DNA of 64,000 bases from Streptomyces sp. NBC_00083 (GTDB taxonomy: Bacteria; Actinomycetota; Actinomycetes; Streptomycetales; Streptomycetaceae), in NCBI RefSeq assembly GCF_026343295.1, contig NZ_JAPELY010000001.1, forward strand, positions 558,001 to 622,000, given 5' to 3'. Positions 1 through 9,208 of this stretch are shown here, piece after piece. Below the pieces are notes generated by a model, which was not told where the DNA came from, ran no database searches, and was given only the letters and a program-made list of their open reading frames with translations. The position numbers were made by a program, and so were the translations under genes. Position 1 is the first letter of the stretch, and each line of letters starts with the position of its first letter.

Positions 1-909
1 GGCGCTCTCGTACGGCTCCTCGTACCGGTCCTCGTGCGGGCCGGTACCCCAGGAAGCGGCGCGGGCGGCGGGCGCGGGGCGCGGGTCCGTACCGGAAGAA
101 GGGCGCGAATCCGTGCCCGAAGGGAGAAGGGCGCCGTGGGTGGACGAAGCGCCGTGGGGTGGGGTCGTGCCGAACGCGTACGAGGCGTCGCCCGGCGCAC
201 GGGCGCCCGACTGGGCTGCCGCGCCCGCCTGTTGGGCGCCCAGGTGCGGGGCCGCCGGGGCCGGGGTGATCCGCAGATGGCCCTCGCCGTCCGGCGTGGT
301 CGCCAGCGACGGCTCCGTGTCGGGGCCGCCCGGTGCCAGGCGCAGAGCGGACTCGCCGATCCGCAGCAGCGCCCCGGGGGCGAGCCGCACCGGCCGTGCG
401 CCGATCTCCCTGCCGTCGACCCGGGTGCCGTTGGTCGAGTCGAGGTCGGCCACGCTCACGCCGCCGTCCTCGCCGACCGTCACCGTGCAGTGCCGGCGCG
501 ACACGTCGGGATCGTCGAGCGCGACATCGGACTCGGTGGAGCGGCCGATCGTGATCCGGCCGCCGTGCAGGAGGTGGACGCCGCCCGCGTCGGGCCCCGC
601 CACCACATGGAGCCGGGCCGGGGCCGGCCCGTCGTGGGCCGGCTCGTCCTGTGCGGGGGCCCCGAGCGACAGCACCGCGCCGTCGACCAGCGGCGGCTCG
701 CCCAGCACGCGGCGCTGGGCGTCGAGCCGCTCGCCGCCCGCGTACAGCACCACGGAGGCGCCCGAGACCTCGGCGCCGGAGGCGGCCGAGGCCAGGCCGG
801 AGGCGACGGCCGCGAGTGCCGTCCCCGCCGGGGCGGTGACGAGCACGTCGCAGGCGCGCGCCACAGCGTGGCCGCTGCGCGGCGCGAGGACGGTCAGCCG
901 GATCTGCAT
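1..909 (-). CDS. FHA-domain protein, 3' end beyond window (FtsK/SpoIIIE-type likely)
   Basis: An uninterrupted reading frame of 303 codons runs leftward off the window from an ATG at 909, so only the N-terminal part is visible. Residues about 1-85 look like a small ubiquitin-like fold. Residues about 110-190 form an FHA phosphothreonine-binding domain, with the GRSTESD, SRRH and DSTNGTRVDG motifs in the expected order. A low-complexity Ala/Pro/Gly/Ser tract follows. The gene diverges from two Ser/Thr kinase genes, which makes it a plausible phospho-dependent partner of them. In Streptomyces, proteins with this N-terminus often continue into FtsK/SpoIIIE ATPase domains; that is inference, because the C-terminus is outside the window. 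An AAGGGA stretch lies about 14 nt upstream of the ATG. Confidence 0.8.
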   Translation of the reverse strand, partial: MQIRLTVLAPRSGHAVARACDVLVTAPAGTALAAVASGLASAASGAEVSGASVVLYAGGERLDAQRRVLGEPPLVDGAVLSLGAPAQDEPAHDGPAPARLHVVAGPDAGGVHLLHGGRITIGRSTESDVALDDPDVSRRHCTVTVGEDGGVSVADLDSTNGTRVDGREIGARPVRLAPGALLRIGESALRLAPGGPDTEPSLATTPDGEGHLRITPAPAAPHLGAQQAGAAAQSGARAPGDASYAFGTTPPHGASSTHGALLPSGTDSRPSSGTDPRPAPAARAASWGTGPHEDRYEEPYESA

Positions 910-1304
910 CGCCTCGGCGGTCCCTTCTGCGCGGGGGTGCCAAGAAGGGGGAGCAGCCCTGTGATTCCCCCCACCCGGCACACAATTCGTGCTGGGGGCA
1001 TCCTCGCACCTGCCACTGACAACACGCCCGTCGCCCACCTCGAATTGATCTTGATTGGTCGGCTCGCGACGCAAATGTGGACGGAAAAGTGGCTGGTTGC
1101 GACCGAGTGGGGCATTCGCAAGGGATGCCGGGCACGACCGTTCGGCAACCTTCTGTGCGAATGCCGCGTCTTCCCGGAGAAGCATGAGAAGACGGTGAAC
1201 AACCTGGTGGCGCCGGAGCCACGACCCGTCGCCGCCCTCGGGAGCGGCACTAGAGTGGGCCGGAAACCCACAGCAATCGACGCGAGCAGCAGGGAGCGCA
1301 TGAC
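910..1304. promoter_or_regulatory. divergent promoter region between FHA gene and pkaA
   Basis: This 395-bp stretch separates the two divergent genes and shows no convincing ORF. It is noticeably less G+C-rich than its surroundings between about 1040 and 1200. A -10-like TAGAGT at 1251-1256 would start the pkaA transcript near 1263, leaving a leader of about 40 nt with an AGGGAG ribosome site at 1291-1296. An ATG at 1299 is out of frame with pkaA and closes after six codons. Confidence 0.5.
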
Positions 1305-2996
1305 GTGCGGCCGGTAGGCAGTAAATACCTGCTTGAGGAGCCGCTCGGACGCGGCGCCACGGGCACCGTCTGGCGGGCCCGCCAGCGAGAGACCGCCGGC
1401 TCCGAGGCATCCGTCGCGGGCGAGCCGGGCGAGACCGTGGCGATCAAGGTCCTCAAGGAGGAGCTCGCCAACGACGCGGATGTGGTGATGCGCTTCCTGC
1501 GGGAGCGCTCCGTGCTGCTGCGGCTGCGCCACGACAACATCGTGCGCACCCGCGACCTGGTGGTCGAGGGCGATCTGCTCGCTCTGGTCATGGACCTGAT
1601 CGACGGCCCGGACCTGCACCGCTACCTCCGGGAGAACGGCCCGCTCACCCCGGTCGCCGCCTCGCTGCTCACCGCGCAGATCGCCGACGCGCTCGCCGCG
1701 AGCCACGCCGACGGCGTGGTCCACCGCGACCTGAAGCCCGCCAACGTCCTGCTCGACGAGCGCGACGGCGTGATGCGCCCGATGCTCACCGACTTCGGCA
1801 TCGCCCGCCTCGCCGACTCCCCGGGCCTGACCCGCACGCACGAGTTCGTGGGCACCCCCGCCTATGTGGCACCCGAGTCCGCCGAGGGCCGCCCGCAGAC
1901 CTCCGCCGTCGACATCTACGGCGCCGGAATCCTGCTGTACGAGCTGGTCACGGGCCGTCCGCCGTTCGCCGGCGGCACCGCGCTCGAAGTGCTGCACCGG
2001 CACCTCAGCGAGGAGCCCCGCAGGCCCACCACCGTGCCGGCGCCGCTGTGGACGGTCATCGAGCGCTGCCTCAGCAAGGACCCGGACCGGCGCCCGAGCG
2101 CCGAGAACCTGGCGCGCGGGCTGCGCGTCGTCGCCTCCGGCATCGGGGTGCACTCCACCCCGGCCCAGGTCGAGGCCGCCGACGGCGTGGGCGCGCTCCT
2201 CGCGCCCGACCCGGCGCCCGCCCCCGTCCCGGACGCGCCGGGCGCCGCCGACCCGACCCAGGTCCTCCCGACCAACGCGGGCTCCTACGACCCGGCCGCG
2301 CGCACCTCGGTGCTGCCCCAGACCGGCCAGGGCCCCCACGCCGACCCGACGGCCGTGCTGCCGCCGGTGCCGCCGGGGCAGCCCTCCCCGCAGGACCCGC
2401 ACCCCTGGCAGTCCCAGCTCCAGGCGGCGCGCGACCGCAACGAGCAGACCCAGGTCGGCTACCTCTCGCCCGACCAGGACCCGCTGCGCCGCCGCCCGCA
2501 CCGCCAGCAGCAGCCCCCGCAGGGCTACGACCAGCAGGGCCAGCAGGGCTACGGTCAGCAGGGCCAGCAGGGCTACAACCAGCAGGGCCGGCAGCAGGGC
2601 TACGGTCAGCAGCGCCCGCCGCAGGGCCGGCAGCGCCCGCCCCAGCACCAGCAGTACGCCCCGCCGCCGCAGCCCTACCAGCAGCCGCAGCAGCCCGCGC
2701 CGCAGCGGCAGCAGTACGCGCCTCCCCAGCAGCCCCAGCAGCCGCAGGCCCCGGCGCGCGAGCCGAGGGAGCCGCGCCGGCGCAGCCCCAACCGGATGCG
2801 CATCCCCGGCCTCGGCTGCCTCAAGGGCTGTCTGTTCACGTTCGTGCTGCTCTTCGTGGCCGGCTGGCTGATCTGGGAGCTGACGCCGCTCCAGGACTGG
2901 GTCGCCCAGGGCAAGAGCTACTGGCAGGCGATCGGTGACGGGATTTCGACGGTATCCGGCTGGATCAAGAGCATCGGCGACTCGACAGGCCAGTGA
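1305..2996 (+). CDS. pkaA: membrane-anchored Ser/Thr protein kinase PkaA-like
   Basis: This is a 563-residue Hanks-type kinase that phosphorylates Ser/Thr residues, with the catalytic domain in the cytoplasm. The kinase domain covers residues about 8-270. It has the glycine loop GRGATG (15-20), the ATP-binding Lys48, HRDLKPAN with catalytic Asp142, and DFG with Asp163. A long Pro/Gln/Gly-rich linker with repeated GYGQQGQQ-like units follows (about 290-490). One transmembrane helix near residues 505-527 leaves a short extracytoplasmic tail with no PASTA repeats. The GTG start has AGGGAG 9 nt upstream. Its size and its position just before pkaB and prfB match the S. coelicolor pkaA-pkaB pair, which is the basis for the symbol. 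Confidence 0.88.
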   Translation: MRPVGSKYLLEEPLGRGATGTVWRARQRETAGSEASVAGEPGETVAIKVLKEELANDADVVMRFLRERSVLLRLRHDNIVRTRDLVVEGDLLALVMDLIDGPDLHRYLRENGPLTPVAASLLTAQIADALAASHADGVVHRDLKPANVLLDERDGVMRPMLTDFGIARLADSPGLTRTHEFVGTPAYVAPESAEGRPQTSAVDIYGAGILLYELVTGRPPFAGGTALEVLHRHLSEEPRRPTTVPAPLWTVIERCLSKDPDRRPSAENLARGLRVVASGIGVHSTPAQVEAADGVGALLAPDPAPAPVPDAPGAADPTQVLPTNAGSYDPAARTSVLPQTGQGPHADPTAVLPPVPPGQPSPQDPHPWQSQLQAARDRNEQTQVGYLSPDQDPLRRRPHRQQQPPQGYDQQGQQGYGQQGQQGYNQQGRQQGYGQQRPPQGRQRPPQHQQYAPPPQPYQQPQQPAPQRQQYAPPQQPQQPQAPAREPREPRRRSPNRMRIPGLGCLKGCLFTFVLLFVAGWLIWELTPLQDWVAQGKSYWQAIGDGISTVSGWIKSIGDSTGQ

Positions 2997-3009
2997 TCAC
3001 CGGCCCGTG

Positions 3010-3035
3010 CCCGGCCGGAGAACACCCCGGCCGGG
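3010..3035 (+). terminator. hairpin after pkaA
   Basis: CCCGGCCGG (3010-3018) pairs perfectly with CCGGCCGGG (3027-3035) across an 8-nt loop, 14 bp after the pkaA stop. There is no T-tract, as is common in Streptomyces. It suggests that pkaB has its own promoter; a TAGCCT -10-like box lies at 3111-3116. Confidence 0.55.
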
Positions 3036-3149
3036 ACACGACTTCATGGATTTGTCGACTTCCAGAGGGTGATTTCGGCGCCGGAAGTGAAGGTTGGCGT
3101 CCCGGCCGCGTAGCCTCAGCGTGCACAGCCAGCCGCTGAGGGAGCAGTC

Positions 3150-4394
<1,245 letters not shown>

Positions 4395-4442
4395 CGGGCC
4401 CCGTCGGCCAGTGGGCCGGGGAACGCCGGAGCGCGCAGCCGT

Positions 4443-4448
4443 TACGCT
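4443..4448 (+). promoter_or_regulatory. -10 box, leaderless prfB promoter
   Basis: TACGCT ends 6 nt before the GTG of prfB, so transcription is expected to begin at or next to the start codon. No Shine-Dalgarno sequence precedes the GTG. The -35 region is weak. Confidence 0.5.
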
Positions 4449-4454
4449 GGACCC

Positions 4455-5561
4455 GTGGCAGTCGTCGATGTATCCGAAGAGCTGAAGTCCCTCTCCTCGA
4501 CCATGGGGTCGATCGAGGCCGTCCTGGACCTCGACACGATGAGGGCAGATATTGCTGCGCTCGAAGAGCAGGCGGCCGCCCCGTCCCTCTGGGACGACCC
4601 CGAGGCGGCGCAGAAGATCACCAGCAAGCTCTCGCACCTCCAGGCGGAGCTGCGCAAGACCGAGGCCCTGCGCTCCCGGATCGACGACCTCGCGGTGCTC
4701 TTCGAGCTCGCCGAGGAGATGGACGACCCGGACACCCGCACCGAGGCCGAGACCGAGCTGCAGTCCGTGCGCAAGGCGCTGGACGAGATGGAGGTCCGCA
4801 CCCTCCTCTCCGGCGAGTACGACTCCCGCGAGGCACTGGTCAACATCCGCGCCGAGGCCGGCGGCGTCGACGCCTCCGACTTCGCCGAGCGCCTCCAGCG
4901 CATGTACCTGCGCTGGGCCGAGCGCCACGGCTACAAGACCGAGGTGTACGAGACCTCGTACGCGGAAGAGGCCGGCATCAAGTCGACCACCTTCGTGGTC
5001 AGCGCGCCCTACGCCTACGGCACGCTCTCCGTGGAGCAGGGCACCCACCGCCTGGTGCGCATCTCGCCCTTCGACAACCAGGGCCGCCGCCAGACGTCCT
5101 TCGCGGGCGTCGAGGTACTGCCGGTCGTCGAGCAGTCCGACCACGTCGACATCGACGAGACCGAGCTGCGCATCGACGTGTACCGCGCCTCCGGCCCCGG
5201 CGGCCAGGGCGTCAACACCACCGACTCCGCGGTCCGCATCACGCACATCCCGACCGGCATCGTGGTGTCCTGCCAGAACGAGCGCTCCCAGATCCAGAAC
5301 AAGGCGAGCGCCATGAACGTCCTCCAGGCCAAGCTCCTCGAGCGCCGCCGCCAGGAGGAGCAGGCGCTGATGGACTCGCTCAAGGGTGACGGCGGCAACT
5401 CCTGGGGCAACCAGATGCGTTCGTACGTCCTGCACCCGTACCAGATGGTGAAGGACCTGCGCACCGAGTTCGAGGTCGGCAACCCGCAGGCCGTGCTCGA
5501 CGGCGAGATCGACGGCTTCCTGGAAGCGGGCATCCGCTGGCGCAAGCAGCAGGAGAAGTAG
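4455..5561 (+). CDS. prfB: peptide chain release factor 2
   Basis: RF2 recognises UGA and UAA in the ribosomal A site and triggers peptidyl-tRNA hydrolysis. The 368-residue protein shows the codon-recognition tripeptide SPF (204-206) and the universal GGQ hydrolysis motif (249-251). The frame is continuous from the GTG start: there is no in-frame UGA after the first codons, so the autoregulatory +1 frameshift of E. coli prfB is absent. The start is supported by the usual N-terminus and by the closely placed -10 box, with no ribosome site. A hairpin terminator follows. Confidence 0.95.
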   Translation: MAVVDVSEELKSLSSTMGSIEAVLDLDTMRADIAALEEQAAAPSLWDDPEAAQKITSKLSHLQAELRKTEALRSRIDDLAVLFELAEEMDDPDTRTEAETELQSVRKALDEMEVRTLLSGEYDSREALVNIRAEAGGVDASDFAERLQRMYLRWAERHGYKTEVYETSYAEEAGIKSTTFVVSAPYAYGTLSVEQGTHRLVRISPFDNQGRRQTSFAGVEVLPVVEQSDHVDIDETELRIDVYRASGPGGQGVNTTDSAVRITHIPTGIVVSCQNERSQIQNKASAMNVLQAKLLERRRQEEQALMDSLKGDGGNSWGNQMRSYVLHPYQMVKDLRTEFEVGNPQAVLDGEIDGFLEAGIRWRKQQEK

Positions 5562-5589
5562 CCCGTTCGACCGCGTCCCTTACGCATCC

Positions 5590-5625
5590 GAAGGCGTCGG
5601 CCCCCTGTCGGGGACCGGCGCCTTC
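5590..5625 (+). terminator. prfB terminator
   Basis: GAAGGCG (5590-5596) pairs with CGCCTTC (5619-5625), and the interior GGCCCC/GGGG also pairs, giving a strong stem 28 nt after the stop codon. Confidence 0.7.
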
Positions 5626-5999
5626 GCCGTGTGGGGGTCGTGTGCGCCTTCCGTGGCGGTTGTGCGGAGGGGGCCGGGTGAACGGGGGCGCCACCACCGG
5701 ATTCGCTGGCGCAAGCGGCAATTGACCTGTTCGGCGCTTTGTCGACATCGCAACTCGCCCGTGGGGGGCGCCAGTTCGGGGTTTCTGTCACAGTCGTATT
5801 CCCGTACGCCCGGCAAGTGAGTTGATTTCGGACATTGCGTGCGCAACGACCTTGACGCCCTCTTTAAAACTGGCAAAGCTAACGCGCGGCATGCGTAACT
5901 CTGGGGCGCGTGTGACGCGGGAGGGCCTCATGGTCCGCCCGGTGTTGCCGCCCCGGGCGCTGCTCCATGACGAGATCGGCTACTGGGGGTAGCAAGCAG
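5626..5999 (+). promoter_or_regulatory. long leader and promoter region of the LAXTG protein gene
   Basis: There is no convincing gene in these 374 bp. The second half drops in G+C. A -35/-10 pair is visible: TTGACG (5852-5857), a 17-bp spacer, then AAAGCT (5875-5880). Just upstream is a perfect palindrome, TTGCG-TG-CGCAA (5835-5846), positioned like an operator or activator site. The resulting leader would be about 110 nt. Confidence 0.45.
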
Positions 6000-6896
6000 A
6001 TGACCACGAACACGCGGGTCCGCTTCGCGCGGATCGCTGCCGGTGCGGTGATAGCCGCCGGCGCGTCCTTGACCGCGGCGGGGGCGGCCCAGGCCGTCGG
6101 CTCCGACGACAGCACCCCGCCCGCGATCAGCCTCGACGGCACGTGTGCCCCGACCGACCCCCTGTGCAGCACCACGGGCGGCTCGAACTCGGGCTCCACC
6201 ACCGAGGGCTCCACGGGCTCGACGACGGACGGCTCGACGGGCTCCACCACGGCCGGCTCGACCGGTTCGACGACCGACGGCTCCACGGGCTCGACCACGG
6301 ACGGCTCCACCGGCTCGACCACGGCCGGCTCGACCGGTTCCACCACGGACGGCTCCACGGGCTCGACCACGGCCGGCTCGACCGGTTCGACGACCGACGG
6401 TTCCACGGGTTCCACGACGGCGGGCTCCACCGGCTCGACCACCGCGGGCTCGACGGGTTCGACCACCGCCGGTTCGACGGGTTCGACCACCGCGGGTACC
6501 AGCGGCTCCACGACGGCCGGCTCCACCGGTTCGACGACCGGCGGCTCGACCGGCTCGACCTCGCAGGGCACCTCGGGCTCCGGCGGCTCGACCGGCACCT
6601 CGGGCTCCACCGGCTCGACCTCGCAGGGCACCTCGGGCTCGACCGGGTCCACCGGCACCACGGGCACGACCGGCACCACGGGGTCCACCACCGGCACCAC
6701 CGGTGAGACGGGCACCGGCACCAACCCCGACACCGTCGGGTCGCAGCCCGTCGAGCAGGGGCAGCAGAAGGAGGAGCTGGCCGCCACCGGTGCGGGCGGG
6801 ACCACCTTCCTGATCATCGGCGCCGCGACCATGATCGCGGGCGGCATCGGCTTCCGCTTCATGCCGCGCCTGGTCAACAGCCGCAACGTCGCGTAA
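6000..6896 (+). CDS. sortase-anchored Ser/Thr/Gly-repeat surface protein (LAXTG)
   Basis: The 298-residue precursor begins with a signal peptide (Arg-containing n-region, Ala-rich core, cleavage after AQA near residue 32). It then has a short region with two cysteines and a long tract of eight-residue STTxGSTG units. The C-terminus is a textbook sorting signal: LAATG at 260-264, a hydrophobic helix, then a short tail with Arg residues. LAXTG is the motif used by Streptomyces class E sortases, so the mature protein should be linked to peptidoglycan. The repeats would form a flexible stalk, possibly glycosylated on Ser/Thr (inference). An in-frame ATG 33 nt upstream exists; the start at 6000 fits the signal peptide better and has GGGGG upstream. 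I do not recognise a named homologue. Confidence 0.85.
   Translation: MTTNTRVRFARIAAGAVIAAGASLTAAGAAQAVGSDDSTPPAISLDGTCAPTDPLCSTTGGSNSGSTTEGSTGSTTDGSTGSTTAGSTGSTTDGSTGSTTDGSTGSTTAGSTGSTTDGSTGSTTAGSTGSTTDGSTGSTTAGSTGSTTAGSTGSTTAGSTGSTTAGTSGSTTAGSTGSTTGGSTGSTSQGTSGSGGSTGTSGSTGSTSQGTSGSTGSTGTTGTTGTTGSTTGTTGETGTGTNPDTVGSQPVEQGQQKEELAATGAGGTTFLIIGAATMIAGGIGFRFMPRLVNSRNVA
6195..6554 (+). repeat. about 15 tandem 24-bp units encoding STTxGSTG
   Basis: Fifteen consecutive 24-bp units encode STT-x-GSTG, with x being D or A in most units and E or G at the ends. Codons vary between units (tcc/tcg, acc/acg), so the DNA repeat is degenerate while the protein repeat is nearly perfect. This suggests selection on the protein pattern. 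A related STSQGTSG tract continues to about 6650. Confidence 0.9.
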
Positions 6897-6924
6897 CCCT
6901 CGGCAGCCGTAGGCAGCGCCACGC

Positions 6925-6964
6925 AAGAGGGCCCCGGATGCGATCACGCACCCGGGGCCCTCTT
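6925..6964. terminator. bidirectional terminator between convergent genes
   Basis: A perfect 13-bp stem, AAGAGGGCCCCGG (6925-6937) with CCGGGGCCCTCTT (6952-6964), lies between the ends of the LAXTG gene and the convergent zinc-ribbon gene. Confidence 0.8.
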
Positions 6965-6994
6965 CGCGTACGGCTACGACGTGAGGACCGCCGC

Positions 6995-7186
6995 TCAGAC
7001 GGTCTGGTGGGCCAGCAGGGCCAGCGCTCCCACCAGCACGATCAGCAGCATCACCAGCATGGCCGGGCTCAGCGCCCCCCACTGGCTCTCCTGCTGGAGG
7101 CGCTCCCGGTTCGCCCGGCAGACGCGACAGCGGCCCTCACTCACGGGCGCCGCGCAGTTGGCGCACACCAATCGGTCATAGGTCAT
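6995..7186 (-). CDS. zinc-ribbon single-pass membrane miniprotein
   Basis: This 63-residue protein carries two Cys-x2-Cys knuckles (Cys8/Cys11 and Cys20/Cys23) typical of a zinc ribbon. A charged linker and one transmembrane helix (about 42-60) follow, close to the C-terminus. The start is fixed by an excellent GAGGAGGAG ribosome site directly upstream (7191-7200); a longer reading of the same frame has no such site. The topology predicts a cytoplasmic zinc ribbon tethered to the membrane. The function is unknown. The gene converges on the LAXTG protein gene and diverges from ftsE. Confidence 0.75.
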   Translation of the reverse strand: MTYDRLVCANCAAPVSEGRCRVCRANRERLQQESQWGALSPAMLVMLLIVLVGALALLAHQTV

Positions 7187-7475
7187 GCGCTCTCCTCCTC
7201 CCGCGCGGCGGAGCCGGCGCATACAGCAGTCAAACCGCTATCTCTCCGCTCAACGCTCAGGGAAACGCAACCGTTCCCCCTACCACTGTGCCAGCTCCCG
7301 CGCGTTTCGGCGCGCCCGTCCGGATTCACCCCGCGCCCCGGGCCCGGCACCGGACCCGGCACCGGGCCGGGGCTTCGGGGACATAAGGGGCATCCCCGGA
7401 CGGGGCCTGCGCGGGCTCGTCCCGTTCGCGTAAGGTCACGCACACCTATACTCCCGGCCGACCCGTGGTGCACCC
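7187..7475 (+). promoter_or_regulatory. ftsEX promoter region
   Basis: This is a 289-bp divergent intergenic region. TATACT (7447-7452), with TTCGCG 16 bp upstream, is the best -10/-35 pair for ftsE and predicts a leader of about 16 nt. No ribosome site is obvious before the GTG at 7476. Confidence 0.5.
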
Positions 7476-8165
7476 GTGATCCGATTCGACAACGTCTCCA
7501 AGACCTATCCCAAGCAGAACCGACCAGCCCTGCGGGATGTCTCCCTCGACATCGAGAAGGGCGAGTTCGTCTTCCTCGTCGGCTCGTCCGGTTCCGGGAA
7601 GTCGACCTTCCTGCGGCTCGTCCTGCGTGAAGAGCGTGCCAGCCAGGGGCAGGTGCACGTGCTCGGCAAGGACCTGGCCCGGCTCTCCAACTGGAAGGTG
7701 CCGCACATGCGGCGCCAACTGGGCACCGTATTCCAGGACTTCCGGCTGCTCCCCAACAAGACCGTCGCGGAGAACGTCGCGTTCGCCCAGGAGGTCATCG
7801 GCAAGCCGCGCGGCGAGATCCGCAAGGCCGTGCCGCAGGTCCTCGACCTGGTCGGGCTCGGCGGCAAGGAGGACCGCAGGCCCGGCGAGCTCTCCGGCGG
7901 TGAACAGCAGCGCGTGGCCATCGCCCGCGCCTTCGTCAACCGGCCCATGCTGCTGATCGCGGACGAGCCGACCGGCAACCTCGACCCGCAGACCTCCGTC
8001 GGCATCATGAAGCTGCTCGACCGGATTAACCGGACCGGCACGACCGTAATCATGGCGACCCACGACCAGAACATCGTCGACCAGATGCGCAAGCGCGTCA
8101 TCGAGCTGGAGTCCGGCCGTCTCGTACGCGACCAGGCGCGCGGCGTCTACGGCTACCAGCACTGA
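7476..8165 (+). CDS. ftsE: cell-division ABC ATPase FtsE
   Basis: FtsE is the cytoplasmic ATPase of the FtsEX complex. Together with FtsX it activates peptidoglycan hydrolases through the membrane. The 229-residue protein has Walker [10 protein letters not shown] (36-44), the signature LSGGEQQR, Walker B LLIADEPT and the switch His in MATHDQ. The start is a GTG; length and N-terminus match FtsE proteins. ftsX lies 46 bp downstream on the same strand. Confidence 0.95.
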   Translation: MIRFDNVSKTYPKQNRPALRDVSLDIEKGEFVFLVGSSGSGKSTFLRLVLREERASQGQVHVLGKDLARLSNWKVPHMRRQLGTVFQDFRLLPNKTVAENVAFAQEVIGKPRGEIRKAVPQVLDLVGLGGKEDRRPGELSGGEQQRVAIARAFVNRPMLLIADEPTGNLDPQTSVGIMKLLDRINRTGTTVIMATHDQNIVDQMRKRVIELESGRLVRDQARGVYGYQH

Positions 8166-8211
8166 GCGCCGTAGAGCACTCGTCGAGCACTGAAAGGCTG
8201 AAATCGTCGCC

Positions 8212-9129
8212 ATGCGCGCCCAGTTCGTACTCTCGGAGATCGGGGTCGGTCTCCGCCGCAACCTGACCATGACGATCGCCGTCGTCGTGTCCGTGGCCCT
8301 CTCGCTCGCCCTGTTCGGCGGCACGCTGCTGATGCGGGACCAGGTCAACAGCATGAAGGACTACTGGTACGACAAGGTCAACGTCTCCCTCTTCCTCTGC
8401 AACAAGGCGGACGCCGAGACCGTCTCGCAGTGCGCCAAGGGCGCGGTGACGGCGCAGCAGAAGAAGGACATAGAGGCCGACCTCAAGAAGCTCGACATCG
8501 TGCAGAGCGTCCTCTACGAGTCGCAGGACGAGGCGTACAAGCACTACAAGGACCAGTACGGCTCCACGCCGATGGCCAGCTCCATCACCCCCGACCAGAT
8601 GCCGGAGTCCTTCCGGGTCAAGCTCAAGGACCCGCAGAAGTACAAGGTGGTGGCGACCGCCTTCGCCGGCCGGGACGGCATCGAGTCGGTGCAGGACCAG
8701 CGCGGCACCCTGGACACCCTGTTCAAGATCCTCAACAGCATGAACGCGGCGGCCATCGTCGTCATGATCATCATGCTGACCGTGGCCGTGATGCTGATCG
8801 TGAACACCGTGCGGGTCTCGGCGTTCAGCCGCCGCCGCGAGACCGGCATCATGCGCCTGGTGGGAGCGTCCAGCTTCTACATCCAGGCCCCGTTCATCAT
8901 GGAGGCCGCGTTCGCCGGGCTGCTCGGCGGCATCGGAGCGGCCGGACTCCTGGTCCTGGCGCGCTACTTCATAATCGATCACGGCATGTCGCTGGCGCAG
9001 AACCTGAGCCTCATCAAGTTCATCGGGTGGAACGAGGTGCTCGCCAAGATCCCCCTGGTGCTCGCCTCCAGCATCCTGCTGCCCGCAGCGGCCGCCTTCC
9101 TGGCCCTGCGCAAATACCTCAAGGTCTGA
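8212..9129 (+). CDS. ftsX: cell-division protein FtsX
   Basis: FtsX is the membrane partner of FtsE. The 305-residue protein has the family topology: a cytoplasmic N-terminus, a first helix at about 19-40, a large extracytoplasmic domain (about 41-180) with two cysteines near residues 63 and 73, and three further helices. These hold the FtsX/MacB-type permease core, with the FSRRRETGIMRLVGA motif. It is probably cotranscribed with ftsE and ends at a strong hairpin. Confidence 0.95.
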   Translation: MRAQFVLSEIGVGLRRNLTMTIAVVVSVALSLALFGGTLLMRDQVNSMKDYWYDKVNVSLFLCNKADAETVSQCAKGAVTAQQKKDIEADLKKLDIVQSVLYESQDEAYKHYKDQYGSTPMASSITPDQMPESFRVKLKDPQKYKVVATAFAGRDGIESVQDQRGTLDTLFKILNSMNAAAIVVMIIMLTVAVMLIVNTVRVSAFSRRRETGIMRLVGASSFYIQAPFIMEAAFAGLLGGIGAAGLLVLARYFIIDHGMSLAQNLSLIKFIGWNEVLAKIPLVLASSILLPAAAAFLALRKYLKV

Positions 9130-9149
9130 CCCACGTGTGACGAACACCC

Positions 9150-9185
9150 CGGGCGCCGTAGGAGCAACACCCCCTACGGCGCCCG
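9150..9185 (+). terminator. ftsEX terminator
   Basis: A perfect 13-bp stem pairs CGGGCGCCGTAGG (9150-9162) with CCTACGGCGCCCG (9173-9185), 21 nt after the ftsX stop. It also rules out the upstream start codon of the next gene at 9137, which would lie before the hairpin. Confidence 0.8.
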
Positions 9186-9195
9186 ACCCGTGTCC

Positions 9196-9201
9196 TAGAC
9201 T
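9196..9201 (+). promoter_or_regulatory. -10 box, leaderless S41 peptidase promoter
   Basis: TAGACT ends 7 nt before the ATG at 9209, directly after the ftsX terminator. No ribosome site is present, so a leaderless transcript is likely. Confidence 0.5.
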
Positions 9202-9208
9202 CGGCGCC

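Noticed and set aside
4455..4560. Programmed +1 frameshift in prfB
   Set aside because: The frame is continuous with no in-frame UGA, so the mechanism is absent here.
5879..6922. Long minus-strand frame encoding VEPVEPxVVEP repeats
   Set aside because: It is the antisense shadow of the STTxGSTG repeat of the LAXTG gene, with no ribosome site or signal peptide.
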